From Absicoccus intestinalis (GTDB taxonomy: Bacteria > Bacillota_I > Bacilli_A > Erysipelotrichales > Erysipelotrichaceae): DNA of 64,000 bases. The notes below the pieces were generated by a model, which had not been told where the DNA came from, did not search any database, and saw only the letters and a list, made by a program, of their open reading frames with translations. Each line of letters begins with the position of its first letter. The first letter of the stretch is position 1. The DNA lies in the NCBI RefSeq assembly GCF_033971885.1, contig NZ_JALBUS010000007.1:40940-104939 (forward strand). Reading direction: 5' to 3'. Positions 48,039 through 56,519 of this stretch are shown one piece after another. The position numbers and the translations under genes are program-made.

Positions 48039-50106
48039 ATTTTTGATGTTGAGCAATGATCTTCTGACTAATATTGTCAGGGACTGGATCATAACGATCC
48101 ATTTCCATGGTGTAACTACCCAAACCTTGCGACATACTGCGAAGATCTAAAGCATAGCGTAACATTTCCGCCAATGGAACTTGTGCAGTAATGATCTGGT
48201 TATCATCCACAGGTTCCATGCCCATGATGGCACCGCGACGTTTATTCAAATCCCCAATAATGGTTCCTGTATAACTATCTGGCACCTCAATGGTCACATT
48301 CATGATTGGTTCCAATAAGATCGGATGGGCTTTGGTCATCGCATCTTTGAAAGCCAAGTGAGCCGCTAATTTAAATGCCATTTCGCTGGAATCCACATCA
48401 TGATATTTACCATCCATCAATGTTGTTTTCAAATTGACCATCTTATAGCCGGCCAATGGTCCTGCTTCACAACATTCACGCAAACCAGTCTCAACAGCCG
48501 GGAAATATTGTTTCGGAACAGCTCCACCAAATACTTTTTCTTCAAAGACCATATCTTCTTGGTCCGCATTGGGTTCAAAGTCCACAAACACATGACCAAA
48601 TTGTCCATGTCCACCGGATTGTTTCTTATGACGGCCTTCTCCGGTTGCTTTTTTCGTTATGGTTTCACGATAGGTTACTTTTGGATCCGCATGTGTCACA
48701 TTGACTTTATATTTATTGGCCAATTTGCTTAATAATACATCTAAGTGCTGATCACCAATACCATACAATACCGTTTCTTTGGTTTCGGGATTGTTCACCA
48801 CTTTAAAAGTAGGATCTTCCTCCAACAAACGAGTCAAACCCGTCGATAACTTATCTTCGTCATTTTTGGTCTTAGGGAAAACAGCTTGTCCATACATAGG
48901 GGTATCAAATGGAATCGGATCGGCCATCAATAATTTATCTTTTTCACACAACGTATCATTGGTATGCGTATTTTGAAGTTTGGTAACAGCACCAATATCA
49001 CCTGTAAACAATTTACCAATGGCAGTTTGATGTTTTCCTTTGATTGTATAGATCGCGCTGATTTTTTCTGGTTGTCCATTGGATGCATTATAAACCGTTG
49101 AATCACTCGACAATACACCACTCAACACTTTTAAATACGAAATACGACCAACAAAAGGATCCATGATCGTTTTAAAGACCTGGGCGGTCAATGCCTCTGT
49201 TTCACTGGTCATTAATTCAACTTTTTCACCTTTTGGCGTGGTTGCGACATACAATCCTTTTTCCGAATACGTTGGAAAATAATCAACGATCAGATCCATC
49301 AAACGACGAATACCAATCATCTCTGTGGCACTTCCTGAATATACCGGAACAATTTCGCCATTTCGAATACCGATACGAACCCCACGAGTCAATTCCGCAT
49401 CACTAAATGCCTCTCCCGAAAAGAATTTTTCCATTAATTCGTCATCACCCATGGCTACGGCTTCAGCAATCTGATCTTTGTAGATGCTCACGGCATCTTC
49501 CAATTCTTCTGGTACTGGTTGAGCTACGCTCTCATTGGCCTTTGGCCCTTTATAGTACCAAGCTTTATTACGAATGATATTGACAGAACCAACAATGGTA
49601 CCCTCTTCGACGATTGGTAATTCAAAAGGAATGACATTTTTACCAAATTCTTCACGCAAGGCATCATAGGCACTTTCAAAATCAGTATCCGGATCATCCA
49701 GATGATTGATAAAGAAGATGGCTGGCTTTTTGGCTTGAACTGCCTTTTTATACGCTAATTTTGTTCCTGAAGTCAATGGATCACGAGCATCTGTAACAAT
49801 TAAAATGTTGTCGCCAACCGCAAAACCAGCTTCTTGTTCTCCCACATAATCCAGATAGCCGGGCGTATCAATAAAGTTAATTTTCGAATCATCCCATTCA
49901 ATTGGAATGATGGATGTATAAATACTTGCACCACGTTTAATTTCTTCCGGATCAAAATCTATCATGGAAGATCCATCTGACGTTTTACCAAAACGATCGG
50001 TCGCCTTTGTGAAATACAATAAAGATTCCATGACGGCTGTTTTCCCCGATCCACTATGACCCATAACGGTCACATTTCGAACTTCATTACTTAAATAATC
50101 TCTCAT
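48037..50106 (-). CDS. Elongation factor G-like GTPase (EF-G2 type)
   Basis: 689 residues, EF-G domain order but a distinct branch. G1 GHSGSGKTAV (16-25), G2 region RGASIYTSII, G3 DTPGYLDYVGEQE, G4 NHLDDPDTDF in place of the usual NKMD. The domain IV loop is ETITKKATGEGRHKKQSGGHGQFGHVFV, and domain V has GDLNKRRGAIMGMEPVDDNQIITAQVPLAEML. It is not the housekeeping fusA. Possible roles are ribosome recycling, rescue or stress. Cotranscribed with an ankyrin-repeat gene 16 bases upstream. Confidence 0.92.
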   Translation of the reverse strand: MRDYLSNEVRNVTVMGHSGSGKTAVMESLLYFTKATDRFGKTSDGSSMIDFDPEEIKRGASIYTSIIPIEWDDSKINFIDTPGYLDYVGEQEAGFAVGDNILIVTDARDPLTSGTKLAYKKAVQAKKPAIFFINHLDDPDTDFESAYDALREEFGKNVIPFELPIVEEGTIVGSVNIIRNKAWYYKGPKANESVAQPVPEELEDAVSIYKDQIAEAVAMGDDELMEKFFSGEAFSDAELTRGVRIGIRNGEIVPVYSGSATEMIGIRRLMDLIVDYFPTYSEKGLYVATTPKGEKVELMTSETEALTAQVFKTIMDPFVGRISYLKVLSGVLSSDSTVYNASNGQPEKISAIYTIKGKHQTAIGKLFTGDIGAVTKLQNTHTNDTLCEKDKLLMADPIPFDTPMYGQAVFPKTKNDEDKLSTGLTRLLEEDPTFKVVNNPETKETVLYGIGDQHLDVLLSKLANKYKVNVTHADPKVTYRETITKKATGEGRHKKQSGGHGQFGHVFVDFEPNADQEDMVFEEKVFGGAVPKQYFPAVETGLRECCEAGPLAGYKMVNLKTTLMDGKYHDVDSSEMAFKLAAHLAFKDAMTKAHPILLEPIMNVTIEVPDSYTGTIIGDLNKRRGAIMGMEPVDDNQIITAQVPLAEMLRYALDLRSMSQGLGSYTMEMDRYDPVPDNISQKIIAQHQK

Positions 50107-50121
50107 AGTCTATGGCTCCCA

Positions 50122-50793
50122 TTATCTTAAGATTGGCTCCAATTGAGCACGATTGGATTCGCGGACATAATCCAAAGCTGTACGTCCTTGTTTATCGACC
50201 ATATCTTTATCGGCATCATATGCCAACAATTTTTCAATCAAACTTGGATATCCGCCATAAGCCGCACGCATCAATGCGGTACAACCATTATTATCAAATA
50301 AGTTCACATTCGCATTGCGATCCAACAAAATCGCTACCGTATCTCTTTTAAAGGCAATGCAAGCTTCCATCAAAGCCGTACGACCAACTTCATCTTGCGC
50401 ATTGATATCTGCACCTGCATCCAACAATACCCCCACACAACGATCACGTCCTAGGAAAGCGGCACGCATCAATGCGGTTCTGCCCCGATCGTCTTTCGCA
50501 TTCACATCGGCACCAGCTAAAAGCAATGCCTTACAAATGGTACGATTTCCTTTTTTTGCGGCACCCATCAATGCCGTCTTGCCATTATTATCGGTCATAT
50601 TGACATCTGCACCATTATCGATCAGCAACTGGACAATATCTTTTCGATCTCTTTTGGCAGCACGCATCAATGCCGAACGCCCATCCCCATTTTGATAGTT
50701 CACATCTGCACCTGCTTTTATTTGTGCGGCAGCCATCGGAAAATCACCATTTGCGCATGCATCCCAGAAAACTTTGTTGAAATTTTGATCCAT
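50122..50793 (-). CDS. Ankyrin-repeat protein
   Basis: 223 residues made of about six ankyrin repeats of 33 residues (for example GRSALMRAAKRDRKDIVQLLIDNGADVN, GKTALMGAAKKGNRTICKALLLAGADVN, GRTALMRAAFLGRDRCVGVLLDAGADIN). No signal peptide, so a cytoplasmic protein-binding scaffold. Its partner is unknown; the EF-G-like protein encoded next to it is an obvious candidate. ATAAGGAGGATTCAAA precedes the ATG. Confidence 0.94.
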   Translation of the reverse strand: MDQNFNKVFWDACANGDFPMAAAQIKAGADVNYQNGDGRSALMRAAKRDRKDIVQLLIDNGADVNMTDNNGKTALMGAAKKGNRTICKALLLAGADVNAKDDRGRTALMRAAFLGRDRCVGVLLDAGADINAQDEVGRTALMEACIAFKRDTVAILLDRNANVNLFDNNGCTALMRAAYGGYPSLIEKLLAYDADKDMVDKQGRTALDYVRESNRAQLEPILR

Positions 50794-50827
50794 TTTGAAT
50801 CCTCCTTATATGATTGAATCAAGTATG

Positions 50828-50858
50828 AAAAAAACTGGATACACGAAATATCCAGTTA
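50828..50858 (-). terminator. Attenuator-like terminator ahead of the ankyrin gene
   Basis: AACTGGATAT, TTCGTGT and ATCCAGTT followed by TTTTTTTC on the minus strand. It lies between a 21-codon leader frame and the ankyrin/EF-G-like operon; there is no other clear promoter between it and the ankyrin gene. Confidence 0.8.
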
Positions 50859-50921
50859 TAGCTCTCGAAAAGAGCAACCATTCACGATGAAGAACACAAC
50901 TGCAACTTGTCCTTGATTCAT
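50856..50921 (-). CDS. 21-residue leader peptide candidate
   Basis: MNQGQVAVVFFIVNGCSFREL behind GAAGGGAGTGATCAAG (GGGAG, good spacing). The last codons lie in a GCTCT/AGAGC hairpin and the stop overlaps the terminator that follows. This is the layout of a translation-sensing attenuator; it may otherwise be a very small hydrophobic protein. Confidence 0.55.
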   Translation of the reverse strand: MNQGQVAVVFFIVNGCSFREL

Positions 50922-50953
50922 CTTGATCACTCCCTTCGTTTGATAATTCCATT

Positions 50954-50982
50954 ATACTGATCGTATATAAGGGGTCAAATCA
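50954..50982 (-). promoter_or_regulatory. Promoter of the leader-ankyrin-EF-G-like transcript
   Basis: Minus-strand TTGACC, 16 bases, TATAAT about 30 bases before the leader peptide ATG. Confidence 0.7.
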
Positions 50983-51013
50983 AGTGCCAATTTGGACAGA
51001 GATACTACCAAGA

Positions 51014-51043
51014 TTGACATGTCTAAGCCATACTTATTATAAT
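51014..51043 (+). promoter_or_regulatory. Promoter giving a leaderless Cof-type HAD mRNA
   Basis: TTGACA (51014-51019), 18 bases, TATAAT (51038-51043). The start codon begins at 51050, where transcription is expected to start, and no ribosome site is present. Confidence 0.65.
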
Positions 51044-51049
51044 TTGATC

Positions 51050-51874
51050 ATGATAAAAATCATTTTCTTCGATATTGATAACACCCTGATTCCTTTAGGC
51101 GCGACTCAAATCGAACCCAAGCTCATTCATGCTTTACATCAACTCCAAGCCAAAGGAATCAAACTCGTTTTAGCAACCGGACGGCCTAGTTTCTATGTAC
51201 CTCATTTTGACCATATCCATTTTGATGCCTTTTTGACCTTTAATGGCCAATATTGCTTTGATCAAAATCAAACGATCTATGCAGATCCGCTCTCCCATAA
51301 AGATGTGATAACGGTATTACACAATGCCAAACAAATCCATAAAGCAGTGGCCCTGACCACCAATGAAAAGCTCGAAGCCACGTATTATCAACCCGAATTG
51401 GAACGTTACTTTACCATTGCCAACCAATCGTTATCCATCACCGATGATTTAAAGACGCTTTTAAACCAGGATATCTATCAAATGATGATCGCGACCAAAG
51501 AATATCAAGATATGCAAGTGTTAAAGAACACCCATCATCTACAAATCGTTCGATGGATCGATTTTGCTGCTGACATCATACCCCTAGGTGGTGGGAAAGC
51601 CAAAGGCATAGCAGCCATGCTCAAGCACTATGGCATCCATAAAGATGAGACCATGGCCTTTGGCGATGGTGGAAATGATGCGGAAATGATTCAATTTGCC
51701 CATATTGGCGTAGCGATGGGCAATGCCAAAGCAGAAGTCAAGGACATAGCCGACTATGTCACAACGGATGTGGACAAAGATGGATTAATCAACGCTTTTT
51801 CACATTTTTGGCTTGTTGTGAGGGCAAATTCAACATGTCCTTTTGGTACATCCACACCTGTACAAACCACTTGA
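51050..51874 (+). CDS. Cof-type HAD hydrolase
   Basis: 274 residues. Motif I IIFFDIDNTLIPLG (nucleophile Asp), motif II LVLATGRPSFY, cap domain, Lys near GGGKAKGIAAML, motif III MAFGDGGNDAEMIQFAHIGVAMGNAKAEVKDIADYVT. Sugar- or cofactor-phosphate phosphatase; substrate unknown. After the usual family end (GLINAFSHF) a 21-residue extension is read antisense to the rnr 3' end, so the two genes overlap tail to tail by 121 bases. Confidence 0.9.
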   Translation: MIKIIFFDIDNTLIPLGATQIEPKLIHALHQLQAKGIKLVLATGRPSFYVPHFDHIHFDAFLTFNGQYCFDQNQTIYADPLSHKDVITVLHNAKQIHKAVALTTNEKLEATYYQPELERYFTIANQSLSITDDLKTLLNQDIYQMMIATKEYQDMQVLKNTHHLQIVRWIDFAADIIPLGGGKAKGIAAMLKHYGIHKDETMAFGDGGNDAEMIQFAHIGVAMGNAKAEVKDIADYVTTDVDKDGLINAFSHFWLVVRANSTCPFGTSTPVQTT

Positions 51875-53853
51875 ACTTTCTGGCCTAATTGATAGGCCTT
51901 TTTTTGTGAGCGTGCTTGTAAGGTCAGAGTATCTTCATCGAAACTATAGAAATCATCGATCAATGTATGTACAGGCACCAACCCTTCGATCGTATTGGGC
52001 AGTTCCACAAAGAAGCCAAATTTCTGTACACCGGAAATCATACCGGTATAGACCTTGCCGATATGTTTTTGCATATATTCTGCTTTTTTATAGTCATTGA
52101 CCAATCGCTCAATGGCAATGGCATCCCGTTCTTTTTCGGAGACATGCTTTGCTTGTTGATCGATCGAATGCATATCTTTTGACACTTGCTTTCGATCTTG
52201 TTTTTCAAAAAGATATTTTCGCAACATCCGATGAACGACCAAATCGGAATAACGGCGAATCGGTGAGGTAAAATGACAATATTCTTCCAATGCAAGGCCA
52301 AAATGACCCAAACACGCTGCATCATAATACGCTTTTTCCATGGCTCGTAAACTGATCATGGAAATGATCGGATAGGCATCGTTATCTTCTAAAGATGCCA
52401 AAAACTGCGCTAATGCTTTGGGCTCAATCTCATCGGGCATGATATCATAAGGCAAATGTAAGGCCAATGCCATCGTATTGATCGTGCTAGCTTTTTCTGG
52501 ATTTGGCTTTAAATGCACACGATACATACATGGTAGTTGTGCCTGATGTAAACAATTGGCCACACATACATTGGCTAAGATCATACATTGTTCGATCATT
52601 TCTTCAGCATAACCTCGCTGCTTTTCATACACATCAATGGCTTTCCCTTTTTCATTCAGAAGAATGACTGGCTCTTTGGTTTCAAATTGAATCGCACCAC
52701 GCTCTTTGGATTGTATGGCCAACTGATGCGCACAAGCTTCAAGATCTAATAATTGTTCTTTGATCCGTGCATATTCCGAAACCATATTTCCTGCCAATAA
52801 TTGATTGACTTTCTGATAGGTGCATCGCTGATTTGAATGGATCAAGGAAGGATAGATCTTGTAAGATGTACAATGACCTGTCTGGTCAATTTCCATTTGC
52901 ACTGTCAAAGTGCAACGATCCACATGAGGATTCAGGGAACAAATTCCATTCGATAACACAAATGGGAGCATAGGAACGACTCGATCGCATACATAAATGC
53001 TGGTTGAGCGGGCAAAGGCTTCTCGATCAATGGCACTTTTGGTTTGAACATAATGACTCACGTCAGCAATATGGACATAGAGACGATAGCCACTGTCTTT
53101 CTTTTCAATAGAGATCGCATCATCAAAATCTTTTGCGTCGTCGCCATCAATGGTAAAAGTGATCAAACTACGAAGATCGATCCGATCTTTACGATCTTGC
53201 TCCTTCACTTCATGCGGTATTTTTTTCAATTCATTTTGGACCTTTTCATTAAAATGCATCCGCACCTTATGGGCATATAACATCGACGTCACATCAACGC
53301 CTGGATCGTTTTCTTTTCCAATGGTCTCACAAATCCTAATTTCAATCGGTCTAGTATACTTTATGATTTGCGCAACCACCTTCGTACCCGGACGAAGGGA
53401 AGGATCCAATGTCTTGAGTTTAAATTCACAATGATAGTCGATGTCACTACGAAAAACCAATTGTTTCTTTCGACGGACCATGGTTCCTGTTAATTCCTGG
53501 ATCGTATGTTCATAGACACGGACCACTTTTTTGGATTGACGATCAATCAAGACCAAATCATCCACAAAAAGTTCGTCATTTTTATGTTTGGGCAAATAAA
53601 TTTTCTGTACCCCATCGGAAACCATCCATTCAAATCGTGAAATATCTTTGAGCTTACCAACGATATATTGATTGGTATCCATACGCATATAATGATGATG
53701 ATCATTCATTAGGACATGTTGATCCTCCAGATCATTCAATGTTTTGACAAGTTGTACGAAATCATTGGTAGAGCGCAAATGCAATGTCGCTTCGATTTCG
53801 TGTAGTGTCCAATTTTGTTTTTGATCAAATAAAGCCAGAATTTTTTGTTCCAT
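51754..53853 (-). CDS. rnr: Ribonuclease R
   Basis: Processive 3'-5' exoribonuclease that degrades structured RNA. 699 residues from MEQKILALFDQKQNW (GGAGGGAAGTTT site). N-terminal winged helix and cold-shock domains, RNB core with TIDGDDAKDFDDAISIEK (catalytic Asp cluster), HYVQTKSAIDREAFARSTSIYVCDRVVPMLP, and HFTSPIRRYSDLVVHRMLRKYL; then an S1 domain (YTGMISGVQKFGFFVELPNTIEGLV). The usual basic Lys-rich tail is replaced by a short sequence overlapping the convergent HAD gene. Confidence 0.95.
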   Translation of the reverse strand: MEQKILALFDQKQNWTLHEIEATLHLRSTNDFVQLVKTLNDLEDQHVLMNDHHHYMRMDTNQYIVGKLKDISRFEWMVSDGVQKIYLPKHKNDELFVDDLVLIDRQSKKVVRVYEHTIQELTGTMVRRKKQLVFRSDIDYHCEFKLKTLDPSLRPGTKVVAQIIKYTRPIEIRICETIGKENDPGVDVTSMLYAHKVRMHFNEKVQNELKKIPHEVKEQDRKDRIDLRSLITFTIDGDDAKDFDDAISIEKKDSGYRLYVHIADVSHYVQTKSAIDREAFARSTSIYVCDRVVPMLPFVLSNGICSLNPHVDRCTLTVQMEIDQTGHCTSYKIYPSLIHSNQRCTYQKVNQLLAGNMVSEYARIKEQLLDLEACAHQLAIQSKERGAIQFETKEPVILLNEKGKAIDVYEKQRGYAEEMIEQCMILANVCVANCLHQAQLPCMYRVHLKPNPEKASTINTMALALHLPYDIMPDEIEPKALAQFLASLEDNDAYPIISMISLRAMEKAYYDAACLGHFGLALEEYCHFTSPIRRYSDLVVHRMLRKYLFEKQDRKQVSKDMHSIDQQAKHVSEKERDAIAIERLVNDYKKAEYMQKHIGKVYTGMISGVQKFGFFVELPNTIEGLVPVHTLIDDFYSFDEDTLTLQARSQKKAYQLGQKVQVVCTGVDVPKGHVEFALTTSQKCEKALINPSLSTSVVT

Positions 53854-53870
53854 AAACTTCCCTCCTTCCA

Positions 53871-53893
53871 CAAAAAAAGGCCTTGATGGCCTA
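53871..53893 (-). terminator. Terminator between secG and rnr
   Basis: AGGCC, ATCAA, GGCCT with seven T on the minus strand. The stem is short, so part of the transcripts may read on into rnr, which has no clear own promoter. Confidence 0.65.
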
Positions 53894-53896
53894 ACC

Positions 53897-54127
53897 TCAA
53901 ATGACTTGTAACGCAAGTACTAAACAAAAGAACGCAATACCACAAAGCAATGTCAAACGACTAATGACTTTTTCGGGTCCTCTTTCTTTTTGCACAGCAA
54001 ATAAGTTCAAATCACCGCTACCTGTAAATGCAGCCGATAATCCATCGGATTTACCACCTTGTAGCAATGTTAAGATAATGATCAATCCGGAAATGATCAT
54101 CAAGATAATATTTAAGGTATCTTCCAT
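53897..54127 (-). CDS. secG: Protein translocase subunit SecG
   Basis: 76 residues. Two membrane segments (TLNIILMIISGLIIILTLLQ and LTLLCGIAFFCLVLALQVI) around the SecG loop (GGKSDGLSAAFTGSGDLNLFAVQKERGPEKVISR). Small subunit of SecYEG. secG-rnr order is widespread in Bacillota. AGGAAGGAAT before the ATG. Confidence 0.93.
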   Translation of the reverse strand: MEDTLNIILMIISGLIIILTLLQGGKSDGLSAAFTGSGDLNLFAVQKERGPEKVISRLTLLCGIAFFCLVLALQVI

Positions 54128-54141
54128 ATTCCTTCCTCTTT

Positions 54142-54921
54142 TCAATCTTGAAGTATTGTATCATACTCCAAACATTCCATCAAATTGGATACGGTCCAAG
54201 TGGGATGGATATCCAATCGAGCAATATCGTTTCGTGTATGAACGCCTGTTTCTACAAAAATCGTTTGTACATTGTTTTCATAACCTAAACGAATGTCTGT
54301 TTCTAAGTTATCACCAATTAAGATCACATCGTCTTTATGCAGATGGAAATAGCTAAGAAATAAGTCCAGCATCGTTTTCGATGGTTTGGCAATATCTGGA
54401 CTTTGGGTATGGGTCGCATATTCAAACATAGCGACAATACTGCCATTTCCCACTTCAAATCCACCCGGTTTGGCCAGGATGCGATCCTTGTTCGTACCAA
54501 TGAGTTTTGCTCCTTGTAGCAGACAAGTCAATGCTTGAGAATACATCGCATAGTTGCCTTTTTTGGTCAATCCCACAAAAACAAAATCAGGATGGTCATC
54601 GGTAATGGTAAAACCGGCATCCAATAAGGCTTGTTCCATGCCTTTTTCACCAATGAAATAAGCTTTTCTACCCGTATATTTTTCTTTGACAAATTGACAA
54701 CTCGCCATGGCACTATTGTAGAATTGCTCCGCGCGAATGCCTGTATAGCCCATCTTTTCCATGTGCTCCACATTGATTTGTGGGGTGCGCATCGAATTAT
54801 TGGTCAAAAATAAATACGGAATATTTTTTTCAATACAATGATCTAAAAATTGTTTCGCTGTTTCGATGATCTGTGTGCCACGATACATCGTGCCATCCAG
54901 ATCAAATACCAATGTTTTCAT
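54142..54921 (-). CDS. HAD-IIA family phosphatase (NagD/AraL-like)
   Basis: 259 residues. LVFDLDGTMYRGTQIIE (nucleophile Asp and general acid Asp), LFLTNNSMRTP, Lys in SPDIAKPSKTMLDLFL, and LIGDNLETDIRLGYENNVQTIFVETG. Hydrolyses sugar or p-nitrophenyl phosphates in related proteins. There is no ribosome site; the start is 15-20 bases after the nusG terminator, so expression may come from read-through. An ATG two codons earlier is possible. Confidence 0.88.
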   Translation of the reverse strand: MKTLVFDLDGTMYRGTQIIETAKQFLDHCIEKNIPYLFLTNNSMRTPQINVEHMEKMGYTGIRAEQFYNSAMASCQFVKEKYTGRKAYFIGEKGMEQALLDAGFTITDDHPDFVFVGLTKKGNYAMYSQALTCLLQGAKLIGTNKDRILAKPGGFEVGNGSIVAMFEYATHTQSPDIAKPSKTMLDLFLSYFHLHKDDVILIGDNLETDIRLGYENNVQTIFVETGVHTRNDIARLDIHPTWTVSNLMECLEYDTILQD

Positions 54922-54926
54922 ATGCA

Positions 54927-54954
54927 TAAAAAGAAAGTCTTACTCGACTTTCTT
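54927..54954 (-). terminator. Terminator overlapping the nusG stop
   Basis: AAGAAAGTC, GAGTAA and GACTTTCTT followed by TTTATG on the minus strand. The nusG stop codon is in the loop. Confidence 0.7.
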
Positions 54955-55491
54955 CAAATCTTGATAAGCAATATCCGTAGGTGTTTCTCGACCAAACAAG
55001 ATCAATAATACCGTTGCTTCTTTTTTCTCTTCATTCATGCTTTCAACGATACCTTCTGAATTTTTAAAGGGACCATTTAAAATTTGAACATTATCACCTA
55101 CTTGGAAATCCACAGCTACATTGAGATCTTGATTTCCTAAACGTCGCAATACCGAATCAATTTCAGCTTGAGGCACAGGGAATGGTTTGGCTCCCTTACC
55201 ACTCGAACCAATAAATCCAGTAACACCTGGAGTATTACGAACCGCAAACCAAGCTTCATCCGACATGATCATTTGCACCAAAAGATAGCCTGAGAATAAA
55301 TTTTTGGTTTTTTCTACGGGCTTGCCATTCTTATATTCTATTTCTTTTTCTTCAGCGACAACGATTTGAAATAAGTTATCCTGAAGACCCATCGTTTTGA
55401 TACGACGTTCCAAATTTTCTTTGACCCGGTTTTCTTGTCCGGCATATGTATTCACTACATACCATTCTTTTTTTAAGTCTGTATCTGCCAT
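54940..55491 (-). CDS. nusG: Transcription factor NusG
   Basis: 183 residues. N-terminal NGN domain (KEWYVVNTYAGQENRVKENLERRI... YLLVQMIMSDEAWFAVRNTPGVTGFIG) and C-terminal KOW domain (FQVGDNVQILNGPFKNSEGIVESMNEEKKEATVLLILFGRETP). Binds RNA polymerase and couples it to the ribosome or modulates pausing. Last gene of the sigH-rpmG-secE-nusG cluster. Confidence 0.97.
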   Translation of the reverse strand: MADTDLKKEWYVVNTYAGQENRVKENLERRIKTMGLQDNLFQIVVAEEKEIEYKNGKPVEKTKNLFSGYLLVQMIMSDEAWFAVRNTPGVTGFIGSSGKGAKPFPVPQAEIDSVLRRLGNQDLNVAVDFQVGDNVQILNGPFKNSEGIVESMNEEKKEATVLLILFGRETPTDIAYQDLKKVE

Positions 55492-55500
55492 TCCAACTCC

Positions 55501-55710
55501 CTACTTTCCAACGATCCGTGAAACGATTCCTGTTGATAATAATTCACATACAAAGAAATATAAGCCAAATAATACAGTAAAGACGATCACTAATAGACTG
55601 TCTTTTGAAAGTTGTTTTACACTTGGCCATTTTACTTTCTTTAACTCACGCATAACATTAGCTGGGGAATACACCCAACCTTTTTTATTTTTTTTCTGAT
55701 CTTTTGCCAT
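55501..55710 (-). CDS. secE: Protein translocase subunit SecE
   Basis: 69 residues, one C-terminal membrane segment (DSLLVIVFTVLFGLYFFVCELLSTGIV) preceded by the amphipathic motif NVMRELKKVKWPSVKQL. Directly before nusG as in most Bacillota. Confidence 0.96.
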   Translation of the reverse strand: MAKDQKKNKKGWVYSPANVMRELKKVKWPSVKQLSKDSLLVIVFTVLFGLYFFVCELLSTGIVSRIVGK

Positions 55711-55716
55711 ATCTTC

Positions 55717-55866
55717 TCACTTCGTTTCTTTATGTAAAGTATGCTTTCCACACTTTGGACAATATTTGCGAATTTCTAAACGTTTTGTATTGGTTTTCTT
55801 ATTTTTCGGTGTGACATAATTTCTTGATAAACATTCGGTACAAACCAAAATTACTTTATCTGCCAT
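55717..55866 (-). CDS. rpmG: 50S ribosomal protein L33
   Basis: 49 residues: MADKVILVCTECLSRNYVTP, KNKKTNTKRLEIRKYCPKCG and KHTLHKETK. C9/C12 and C36/C39 form the zinc-binding ribbon of the C+ type of L33. AGGAGTGAAATCAA before the ATG. Six bases before secE, as expected for the rpmG-secE-nusG arrangement. Confidence 0.96.
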   Translation of the reverse strand: MADKVILVCTECLSRNYVTPKNKKTNTKRLEIRKYCPKCGKHTLHKETK

Positions 55867-55915
55867 TTGATTTCACTCCTAACTTTTAAAAGATACCATT
55901 GAATGGAAAAATTTG

Positions 55916-56494
55916 TCAATGTACCTGTACCCATTTTTTAATTTTTCTTAGAATATAACGTACTTTTCGAACCGAATATTGATAGTGTTGTGCAATTTCA
56001 TTGGTTGAATAGCCTTGTTGCTTCAAAACCAAAATATCTAATTCTTCTTTGGTGAAGTTTTGATTCATCAATGTATATAAATAATCTTTTTGTGTATGCA
56101 CCATGACATCTTCGTGAATGTGCATTTTTGGATCGGCAATGAGATCCGATGCATAGTGTTCGATATCTTCACGAACCGACTGATCCAAATGAAAAACTGG
56201 ATAATAATTTTGAATAGAATGGGTTTGTTCCATACGAAGGGCATCGATCAATCGATTTTCCAATACACGGCTATAAAAGGATTTTAGAAATGGCCATCGA
56301 TCGACGCGACAACGTTGCAAACATTCATACAATACACAATCAGAAAGTGGCAAATAATCGCCGGCATAGCGGGTATGAAAGCGATGTTGAATGATGGCAA
56401 CCGTAGTCGGTCGAAAAGCTTCAATTAATGCTGAAAAAGCTTCTTCATCATTCATAAAATAGTAATAGATCAATTCATTGATATTTCTTTTCAT
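55916..56494 (-). CDS. SigH-like RNA polymerase sigma factor
   Basis: 192 residues from MKRNINELIYYYFMNDEEAFSALIEAF (GGGAGCAAA site). Weak sigma region 2 (ENRLIDALRMEQTHSIQNYYP) and clear region 4 helix-turn-helix (FTKEELDILVLKQQGYSTNEIAQHYQYSVRKVRYILRKIKKW). Position between rlmB and rpmG equals sigH in Bacillus, so it is its orthologue by context, but the sequence is strongly diverged. No spo genes are in view; a role in competence or stress rather than sporulation is possible. Confidence 0.78.
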   Translation of the reverse strand: MKRNINELIYYYFMNDEEAFSALIEAFRPTTVAIIQHRFHTRYAGDYLPLSDCVLYECLQRCRVDRWPFLKSFYSRVLENRLIDALRMEQTHSIQNYYPVFHLDQSVREDIEHYASDLIADPKMHIHEDVMVHTQKDYLYTLMNQNFTKEELDILVLKQQGYSTNEIAQHYQYSVRKVRYILRKIKKWVQVH

Positions 56495-56519
56495 TTTGCT
56501 CCCTTTTGAGCAAAAAAGA

